Of a stretch of DNA of 12,000 nt, positions 6,977 through 12,000 are shown piece by piece. Position 1 is the stretch's first letter; each line of letters begins with the position of its first letter. Origin of the DNA: Planctomycetota bacterium (lineage in GTDB: Bacteria; Planctomycetota; Planctomycetia; Pirellulales; Pirellulaceae); NCBI GenBank assembly GCA_024274855.1, contig JAJSAJ010000873.1, positions 1 to 12,000 on the forward strand, read 5' to 3'. The notes below the pieces were generated by a model. It did no database searches. It was given only the letters and a program-made list of their open reading frames with translations, and was not told where the DNA came from. The position numbers and the translations under genes are program-made.

Positions 6977-7369
6977 ATGTATCAACCGGCGAAGATATTG
7001 GCAATCGATGACGAGGAAATCGTGCGTGAGAGCTGGCGACGCGTGCTGGTATCCGATGGGCACACCGTCAGCGTGGCCTGTACTGCGGACGAGGCGATGA
7101 GGATGCTTGCCGGGGAGCACTTTGATGTCGTACTGCTGGACCTCAAACTTCCCGGATTTGGCGGAATGCACCTTCTGAGGGCAATCCGCAGGTTGGCCCC
7201 GAAGACCGAAATCGTTGTGATCACCGGATTTCCGTCCTTAGAAAACGCGAAGGAATCGATTCGCCTCGGAGCCTTCGACTATGTGACAAAGCCGTTAGTT
7301 CCACGCGCGCTAAGCAATGTGGTTTCTCAAGTGCTCACGTGTAAACCCTGGAAAGTACAAGAGAGGTAA
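6977..7369 (+). CDS. Stand-alone response-regulator receiver domain (CheY-like)
   Basis: 130-residue single-domain receiver with no output domain. The acidic pair D11-D12 and phosphoacceptor D55 (in FDVVLLDLKLPG) are present, as are the switch T83 (VITGF) and conserved K105 (VTKPL), so it should be phosphorylatable. GAGGAG at 6964-6969, 7 bases before the ATG, fixes the start. It heads the putative sigma-54-driven operon, and only 4 bases separate its stop from the next receiver gene. The DDEEIVRES-WRRVL segment is closely similar to DDEEIVRDS-WRVL in that next receiver, which suggests tandem duplication. Likely roles are phosphate sink, relay or protein-interaction switch in the heme-kinase pathway. 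None is shown by the sequence. Confidence 0.9.
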   Translation: MYQPAKILAIDDEEIVRESWRRVLVSDGHTVSVACTADEAMRMLAGEHFDVVLLDLKLPGFGGMHLLRAIRRLAPKTEIVVITGFPSLENAKESIRLGAFDYVTKPLVPRALSNVVSQVLTCKPWKVQER

Positions 7370-7373
7370 GGAC

Positions 7374-8141
7374 ATGGTAACTGCGAGTAAACGTGTGTTG
7401 GTCGTGGACGACGAAGAGATCGTACGGGATAGTTGCTGGCGCGTTCTGACTGACGCTGGATACACCGTCCAAACAGTCAGCAGCGGGCGCGACGCACTGC
7501 GTGCCTGCCGCAGCGAACCTGTTGATGTCTTGCTTACTGACATTCGCATGCCTGATATGGACGGAATTCACGTGGCACGCACTATTCGGGAAGAGTTTCC
7601 CGATGTGCGCGTGGTGATCATCACGGGATATCCCAGCCAGCAATCGGCCAGCCAGGCTGAGCAGTTGGGGATATTCGACTACCTGGAGAAACCGCTGAGT
7701 CCGGAACGTCTGAGTGAGGCCACGGCGGCCGCACTGGCCGGTTCCCCTCGGTGGCGGGCGGACGACGTACTTGGTCAAGTGGCACTTGCTGCCGCACCAT
7801 CGGCCCCTGAAGTCGATTGCGAACCGGAAACGAGCGAACGGTCCGCATCCCTACCCGTTCCGGCAACGACAGAATCTCCGACGCAATCCGACGAGCCACG
7901 GAATGACTCGGTGGACAGGCAGGAACAACTTGCTATCACCGCAGCGACAAGTGAGGACGCGGCGACGGAACCGGTTGAAACCGCTTCGAAAGCGAGTCCG
8001 CTCAAGATGCTAGCGGTGATGGCCGTTGCACCTCTTCTGGGATTGGCGTTTGTTGTCTTTCTGCCGGTGATCGGTTTCGGAATGCTCTTTGTCGCGTTGG
8101 CCTCGGGACTGACCGGCAAGGCGTCGACGCCTCAAACATGA
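7374..8141 (+). CDS. Receiver domain protein with C-terminal membrane anchor
   Basis: 255 residues from ATG 7374, preceded by GAGAGG/AAGGA. Residues 5-120 are a receiver with acidic pair D12-D13, phosphoacceptor D56 (LLTDIRMPD), the switch T84 and K106 (LEKPL). Residues 122-208 are a low-complexity Ala/Pro/Glu/Ser/Thr linker. Residues 210-247 are strongly hydrophobic (about 38 residues with a central proline: APLLGLAFVVFLPVIGFGML). This is enough for two membrane passes or a re-entrant hairpin, after which a short tail ends the protein. No DNA-binding, GGDEF or HisKA domain is present. Receivers tethered to the membrane by a C-terminal hydrophobic hairpin are unusual. Placement directly before an inner-membrane cytochrome suggests it acts at the membrane near that complex (inference). 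The frame also continues upstream to a TTG at 7317 that overlaps the previous gene. I reject it because of the strong site before 7374. Confidence 0.88.
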   Translation: MVTASKRVLVVDDEEIVRDSCWRVLTDAGYTVQTVSSGRDALRACRSEPVDVLLTDIRMPDMDGIHVARTIREEFPDVRVVIITGYPSQQSASQAEQLGIFDYLEKPLSPERLSEATAAALAGSPRWRADDVLGQVALAAAPSAPEVDCEPETSERSASLPVPATTESPTQSDEPRNDSVDRQEQLAITAATSEDAATEPVETASKASPLKMLAVMAVAPLLGLAFVVFLPVIGFGMLFVALASGLTGKASTPQT

Positions 8142-8213
8142 TTTCCATTTCGAATGTGACTGGGGCATGAACATTTTTTGCCCGATTTCGCCATCTCGAG
8201 GGAGCGGTCTACT

Positions 8214-10124
8214 GTGATGATGCCGGAGACGAGATCCGCGTACTGTTTTTTGTCGTTGACATTGGGGCTGTTCGGCACTTGCGTCGCTTCGGCACAGATT
8301 CCCAACGAGCGATGCATTGACTGCCACAGCCAGCTTGAAATCGGTTTACTTCCGATGGTCTTCGCGGATGGCAAGACTGTTTCGGCACACATCGACAAAG
8401 AGGCATTTCTCCAATCGGCTCATGGAAAAATGGCGTGCGCCGAGTGCCACCGAGAGTATCATCCGGAATTTCGCGAGGGCTTCGATCGCTCGGGAGCATC
8501 GGAACGCTCGTTACCGAGCCATGGTGAGTATACACGGGCGATGAATCAGGAATGCCGGCGCTGCCACCAAGCCGACGGAGACGCGTGTTGCAAGCAAGTC
8601 TCTCAGGTGCTGCATCCCGAAAGCGACAAGGAGACTCCAGATTGCACCGGTTGTCACGCGCCACACCGAATGAATCGGAAAACACGCAGTGCCGACATGG
8701 TTCGTAAGTGCGCGAAGTGCCATGAAGATGTCTACCAGCAGTTCTCCACCAGTGTGCACGGTAACGTCGAGCGCGTCCCCACGAATCCTGATCTCCCGAC
8801 GTGCACCACCTGCCATACTGGGCACTTGGGGGGCGGCAAATCACCAACGGTCGATCGCATTCGTTTGGGGCGCCCGTGCATGGGATGCCACGGTGACGCC
8901 GCGTTAATGGAGAAGTACAACGTTTCCGCCAACGTGGTCACAACATACCTTCAGGACTTCCATGGTGTCAGCCTGCACTTCTACGACGGTGATCTGAACA
9001 ACGTCAAAAAGTACCCATTGGTTTGCGTCGACTGTCATGGTTACCACAACGTCAAGTCTCTGACAAGTGCCACTGCGGTAGCCGATATGAAAGCGGGACT
9101 GCAGCAGGCGTGCCGCAAATGCCACAAGGAGGCAACGGCCAATTTCTCCGATGCCTGGCTTTCGCACCGTGAACCCAGTTGGACAAACAACATACTGGTG
9201 TTCCTGGTTAAACTCGGCTACACGATACTGATTCCGTTCGTCATTTTGGGATTGATCGTGCATATCGCCTTTGATGTGGTAGTCCAGCCCATTCGCAAGT
9301 GGCGTAAGACCAAGCGGCAGGGAACTGAGGGACACGGATCGGCAGACGATCTGAAGCAACCTGCCGGCGTTCCCGAATACTTCGTGCGCTTTTCACGAAC
9401 TCAGCGGGCTGAGCATTTCATTGTGATGATGACGTTTGCCGTACTCCTCATCACCGGCCTCCCGCAACGCTATTATGAGACAACATGGGCGGCGACAGTG
9501 GTCCGTTTGCTGGGTGGAATCGACCTTGCCCGACTTGTTCACCGCGTGGCGGGTATAACGTTCACAATAGTCGCCGTACTCCACTTTGTTCGAATCGGTG
9601 CGGGAATCATGTTCCGAAACGTACCCCTTTCGATGGTACCAACTCGGAAGGATTTCGAGGACACCATCGGCACGCTGAAGTACCAGCTCGGATTCTCCGA
9701 CAAGCACCCTCAAGCCGATCGATTCGACTACGGCCAAAAATTCGAGTATTGGGGAATGGTGCTCGGCAGCGTGGTGATGGTCGTCTCCGGCTTCGCACTT
9801 ATCTACCCAATGGTCCTCAGTCGATACCTGCCGGGTCAATTCATCTCCGCCGCGCGCATGGCTCATTCCTACGAGGCGATGATGGCGCTGTTGACAATCA
9901 TTGTCTGGCACATGTACGGAGCCCGTTTCAATCCCGTTATTTTCACCGGCAAGATATCGAGCCGATATCTGGCCGCGCATCACCGGTTGGAATACGATCG
10001 TCTCGTCCGAAACATCAAACAGCCTCAAGCTGAACAAGCCTGCGGATCAACACCGACACCCCAGTTCGCCACGCAAACGACGACCGAACCGGCGTGCGTC
10101 GTGGATCCCGATCCCGTAGGCTAA
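8214..10124 (+). CDS. Nonaheme cytochrome c fused to a di-heme cytochrome b (FdnI/HydC-like) membrane domain, CbcL-like
   Basis: Probable inner-membrane quinol-cytochrome oxidoreductase. With GTG 8214 as residue 1, an N-terminal signal peptide (about 7-28, ending AQIP) precedes nine CxxCH heme c motifs at 34-38, 75-79, 114-118, 144-148, 166-170, 197-201, 222-226, 271-275 and 300-304. A membrane helix follows near 327-358. A four-helix cytochrome b domain then starts near 395, with candidate heme ligands H401, H443, H457, H551 and H566. A polar Thr/Pro tail ends the 636-residue protein. Nine c hemes plus a cytochrome b domain is the architecture reported for Geobacter CbcL, which passes quinol electrons to periplasmic carriers at low potential. 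Orthology is inference. GAGGGAG at 8198-8204 gives 9-base spacing to GTG 8214; ATG 8217 or 8220 are near-equal options, and the TTG at 8178 is less likely. It is the last gene of the candidate sigma-54 operon, 72 bases after the anchored receiver. Confidence 0.92.
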   Translation: MMMPETRSAYCFLSLTLGLFGTCVASAQIPNERCIDCHSQLEIGLLPMVFADGKTVSAHIDKEAFLQSAHGKMACAECHREYHPEFREGFDRSGASERSLPSHGEYTRAMNQECRRCHQADGDACCKQVSQVLHPESDKETPDCTGCHAPHRMNRKTRSADMVRKCAKCHEDVYQQFSTSVHGNVERVPTNPDLPTCTTCHTGHLGGGKSPTVDRIRLGRPCMGCHGDAALMEKYNVSANVVTTYLQDFHGVSLHFYDGDLNNVKKYPLVCVDCHGYHNVKSLTSATAVADMKAGLQQACRKCHKEATANFSDAWLSHREPSWTNNILVFLVKLGYTILIPFVILGLIVHIAFDVVVQPIRKWRKTKRQGTEGHGSADDLKQPAGVPEYFVRFSRTQRAEHFIVMMTFAVLLITGLPQRYYETTWAATVVRLLGGIDLARLVHRVAGITFTIVAVLHFVRIGAGIMFRNVPLSMVPTRKDFEDTIGTLKYQLGFSDKHPQADRFDYGQKFEYWGMVLGSVVMVVSGFALIYPMVLSRYLPGQFISAARMAHSYEAMMALLTIIVWHMYGARFNPVIFTGKISSRYLAAHHRLEYDRLVRNIKQPQAEQACGSTPTPQFATQTTTEPACVVDPDPVG

Positions 10125-10127
10125 TCA

Positions 10128-10143
10128 TCACCGAGCGCGGTGA
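10128..10143 (+). terminator. Hairpin just after the cytochrome gene, possible terminator
   Basis: TCACCG and CGGTGA form a perfect 6-base stem with loop AGCG, 3 bases after the TAA stop. A second, overlapping stem, GTGACA (10140-10145) with TGTCAC (10156-10161), could form instead. No T-run follows either stem, so termination is uncertain. Confidence 0.35.
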
Positions 10144-10265
10144 CACTACGAAGAATGTCACACGCCTCGCCATGATGCCGGACGAGCCCAAGAACGACTT
10201 CTCCAGAATTCACTGCCGGCGGCTCGTAGCCATCGGGACATCTTCCTTGGCAATATGTTCCAATA

Positions 10266-10398
10266 GAGCCTAAACTTTGTCTCAAAACGGGAGGGCGAGG
10301 CTCCTGCCGAGCCGTTCTGGCAAACAAAACAAGAGGCTCAGCAGGAGTTTCGCTGTCCCGGAAAAACTGCTTCTCCGGGTTTGAGACAAAGCCTAGAC
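10266..10398. repeat. 133-base imperfect palindrome (planctomycete-type intergenic repeat, MITE/REP-like)
   Basis: The outer arms CTTTGTCTCAAA (10275-10286) and TTTGAGACAAAG (10380-10391) are exact reverse complements, and weaker pairing extends to about 10266 and 10398. Inside, CGGGAGGGCGAGGCTCCTGC (starting 10288) pairs imperfectly with GCAGGAGTTTCGCTGTCCCG (ending 10360), so the left half could fold back on the right. Read in protein frames, the element gives peptides such as GGRGSCRAV and RQEPRPP. I recognise these from spurious hypothetical proteins in planctomycete genomes (recollection). No transposase is present. The right edge lies directly against the truncated hydrolase gene. Confidence 0.75.
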
Positions 10399-10441
10399 TC
10401 CGGTCAACCCAACGCATGAATGGTCGCGAAAGAACTCGGCA

Positions 10442-11503
10442 GTGATCCTTCCGGGCGATGAGGTTGCGCAGGACCAGTTGGACCGATATGCGACCGTGTG
10501 GTTCGCACCAGGAATCCACAACCTTTCAAGGCTGGGCAAAGCGCCCTGGTATCAGACACTGGTTAAGAAAGGCCAGACGATCTACCTCGAAGGGGGTTCC
10601 TATGTCATGGCGCGTTTCAAGAAGAACGACAATCTGGGTAACGGCCCGGCATCGATTGTCGGTCGTGGGGTTATTTCCGGAATCAAACACAAGTGGGTTC
10701 GTAGCTTCTCCGAAGGAAGCCAGGTGATCAATATCGATAATCTAATCGGCGTGACCATTACCGACCGGGCCTGTTTCGGGATCTATGGAGGACACAACAT
10801 CGACGACATCGCGATGCTCGGAGCCTGGCATGGCAACACCGATGGCCCTGATTATCTTGATGACTGTCTCATTCAGAACAGTTTCTTGATGGCTCATGAT
10901 GATAACTTGAAGCTGAATAACAACACTCACGCCAAGCACTTGGTGATCTGGCAGTTGGCCAATGCCCATGCCATCATGGTTAAGGAAATGCGGGACCACG
11001 TAACGTTTTCCCACAGCGTTGTCGAAGATGTGGATATCATTACCTATTTCAAGGCACCGACGATTTGGGACCGTGGGTGGGCCAAGCTTGGTCCGGGAGC
11101 AATTGCCTGCGTTACCGGAAGCGACCTGCAAGTCAAACACTTTGTCTTTCGGGATATCCGCATCGAATCGCCCTACTTGTACCGCGTGTTCAATTTCTAC
11201 AATCTTGATACGAACCTGCCGTATACGCCCCCCTGGTTTTCACCGACGTCGGAATCGAGACATACGCGAATCAACGGTGTCTCATTTCGGAACATAACGG
11301 TAACCAGCCCGGTCATTGCGTACCGTTCTCTACTCGGTTCGGCTTATGACAACTCGTTCTCGAACATACGCTTTGTCAACATCAACATCAACGGAACAAC
11401 CGTTACCGACAAGAACCGAGATGCGTTCTTTGAAATCGAGTACGATAAGGTCAAAGGCGTGGCGTTCTTGAAAACCGTCGACGACAGTCGCGGTGATCCC
11501 TAA
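10442..11503 (+). CDS. Parallel beta-helix glycoside hydrolase (GH49/GH28-like), 5'-truncated
   Basis: 353 residues that match the middle and C-terminal part of a right-handed beta-helix polysaccharide hydrolase. Seen in sequence: VWFAPGIHNL (19-28), GQTIYLEGGSYV (44-55) and IVGRGVISG (72-80), which are typical of the helix entry. Next come NTDGPDYLDDC (132-142) and AHDDNLKLNN (151-160), whose aspartates D134, D153 and D154 correspond to the acidic catalytic cluster of GH49 dextranases and of GH28-type enzymes. Later rungs such as FSNIRFVNININGT follow. There is no signal peptide, and the N-terminal beta-sandwich/leader expected in GH49 is missing. The open frame extends upstream only to TAG 10394-10396, at the edge of the palindrome. 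The GTG start has no clear ribosome site. I read it as a gene that lost its 5' end, possibly non-functional though the catalytic part looks intact. Substrate (dextran, pullulan or another glucan/pectin) is unknown. Confidence 0.7.
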   Translation: MILPGDEVAQDQLDRYATVWFAPGIHNLSRLGKAPWYQTLVKKGQTIYLEGGSYVMARFKKNDNLGNGPASIVGRGVISGIKHKWVRSFSEGSQVINIDNLIGVTITDRACFGIYGGHNIDDIAMLGAWHGNTDGPDYLDDCLIQNSFLMAHDDNLKLNNNTHAKHLVIWQLANAHAIMVKEMRDHVTFSHSVVEDVDIITYFKAPTIWDRGWAKLGPGAIACVTGSDLQVKHFVFRDIRIESPYLYRVFNFYNLDTNLPYTPPWFSPTSESRHTRINGVSFRNITVTSPVIAYRSLLGSAYDNSFSNIRFVNININGTTVTDKNRDAFFEIEYDKVKGVAFLKTVDDSRGDP

Positions 11504-11784
11504 CGCTATTGGAGTGCACAACGGATCTCGGAATCGGCCACCCGCCGCGTCAATCGCGGCGGTGCGACGGAGGCGCAAAGCTACAAAAGGCTTTCAGGCG
11601 AGACGCGGTTCGCGCGAGTTTGGGCCGATAAACCACTCCTGGAGTCTTGACAAAACTGTTACTACCTCGAGTCCCAATGACGTCAAGAACTATTTGTATG
11701 GTCATCCCGCTTTCTTGATCAGGCTCCCAAAGTGACCTTTTAGGACTCCCGCCCCCTAAGGTTCGACCAGGCCCTGGCTGTCGG
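11504..11784. other. Convergent intergenic region
   Basis: This lies between the plus-strand hydrolase and the minus-strand partial gene. It contains a strong GC hairpin (11542-11562) and a 7-base inverted repeat (TCTTGAC 11645-11651 with GTCAAGA 11682-11688). A short plus-strand frame ends at 11735 with a protein-like tail (DVKNYLYGHPAFLIRLPK), but it has no start signal or recognisable family. It may be debris. Confidence 0.4.
11542..11562. terminator. GC-rich hairpin between convergent genes, possible terminator
   Basis: CCGCCGCG and CGCGGCGG form a perfect 8-base stem with a 5-base loop (TCAAT), 38 bases after the hydrolase stop. The stem is very stable but no T-run follows on either strand, so this is a structural candidate only. 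Confidence 0.4.
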
Positions 11785-12000
11785 CTAGGAAGCCCGTCGC
11801 GCGCGAACCTGTGGAGGCAAGATGGCCGTGGCACCACCGCCGGCCATGGTCAACCGTTCGTGAATCATCTCGGACAGCCGAAGTAAGCTCCCGCCATACT
11901 CAAGCAGTTCGTCGACTTGCACATAACCAGCCATGCCCGCGTCATAGCAGGACGTGCTCGGCTGGTAAAGCCAGACACGAATACCTTGATCGATGAACCA
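11785..12000 (-). CDS. Hypothetical protein, C-terminal part (gene continues beyond the window)
   Basis: The minus-strand frame is open from the window edge to TAG at 11785-11787, giving 71 residues. It reads WFIDQGIRVWLYQPSTSCYD... and ends ...ILPPQVRARRAS, with a helical stretch VDELLEYGGSLLRLSEMIHE. The composition is protein-like, with no low-complexity runs, and no competing frame is better. I do not recognise the family. It is convergent with the hydrolase gene, and its start lies outside the window. Confidence 0.6.
   Translation of the reverse strand, partial: WFIDQGIRVWLYQPSTSCYDAGMAGYVQVDELLEYGGSLLRLSEMIHERLTMAGGGATAILPPQVRARRAS

Larger units (their letters stand above)
10125..10441. 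other. Intergenic region with hairpins and a large palindrome
   Basis: This holds the two overlapping stems after the cytochrome gene and the 133-base palindrome at 10266-10398. A minus-strand frame covers the whole stretch (stop at 10121), but it reads across the palindrome to give an RQEPRPP-type artefact peptide and has no recognisable domain, so I do not call it. From 10397 the plus-strand frame of the hydrolase gene is already open (after TAG 10394-10396) and reads NPTHEWSRKNSA before the GTG. Confidence 0.5.

Noticed and set aside
8161..8182. GGGGCATGAACATTTTTTGCCC as a sigma-54 promoter directly before the cytochrome gene
   Set aside because: GG and GC are not 10 bases apart. At the correct spacing the -24 position has TG instead of GG.
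10121..10519. Minus-strand 132-codon frame after the cytochrome gene
   Set aside because: It reads through the large palindrome, giving the RQEPRPP artefact, and overlaps the hydrolase coding region in antisense.
11648..11677. TTGACA as the -35 of a sigma-70 promoter
   Set aside because: No -10-like hexamer lies 16-18 bases downstream, and no supported plus-strand gene follows.
11756..11775. AAGGTTCGACCAGG as a tRNA T-arm
   Set aside because: No matching acceptor, D or anticodon arms are found around it on either strand.
1..12000. CRISPR array, prophage or defence system
   Set aside because: There are no regularly spaced repeats, cas, integrase, toxin-antitoxin or restriction genes. The repeats found are single palindromes.

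Overview
The window most resembles a chromosomal segment of a planctomycete, of Pirellula/Rhodopirellula type. This is an inference from three things: the mix of gene families; two intergenic imperfect palindromes whose translations give the familiar 'RQEPRPP' / 'GRGSCRAV' style artefact peptides; and loosely packed genes with decayed remnants between them. Base composition is moderate, there are no tRNA or rRNA genes, and there is no CRISPR array or intact transposase.

Layout. Positions 1-318 hold nothing I can support. Positions 319-2208 (minus) encode a complete MsbA-type ABC exporter half-transporter. Positions 2209-3368 are a gene-poor stretch with a REP-like palindrome (2562-2639) and a decayed GNAT acetyltransferase remnant (from 2870). 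Positions 3369-10124 (plus) form the core of the window: a membrane histidine kinase with c-type heme motifs in its sensor region (3369-4988); an overlapping NtrC-type sigma-54 enhancer-binding response regulator (4978-6399); a 577-base regulatory gap; a stand-alone receiver (6977-7369); a second receiver fused to a C-terminal membrane anchor (7374-8141); and a nonaheme cytochrome c fused to a cytochrome b domain (8214-10124). The last has the architecture described for Geobacter CbcL. Positions 10125-10441 carry hairpins and a 133-base imperfect palindrome that abuts a beta-helix glycoside hydrolase-like gene lacking its 5' part (10442-11503). The window ends with the C-terminal part of an unrecognised minus-strand gene (11785-12000).

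How the genes may work together. The kinase probably reads extracytoplasmic redox state or a gas through its c-type hemes and phosphorylates the NtrC-type regulator. The gap 6400-6976 contains a good -24/-12 (sigma-54) promoter candidate at about 6909-6924. About 90 bases upstream of its predicted start lies a 24-base palindrome (6831-6854), and next to that a longer inverted repeat (6798-6835). This is the geometry expected for an enhancer bound by the adjacent regulator. The regulated operon would be the two receivers plus the multiheme quinone-linked cytochrome, so the locus reads as a self-contained redox-controlled respiratory module. The two extra receivers, one of them membrane-tethered, have no obvious output domain and are the least conventional part of the system.
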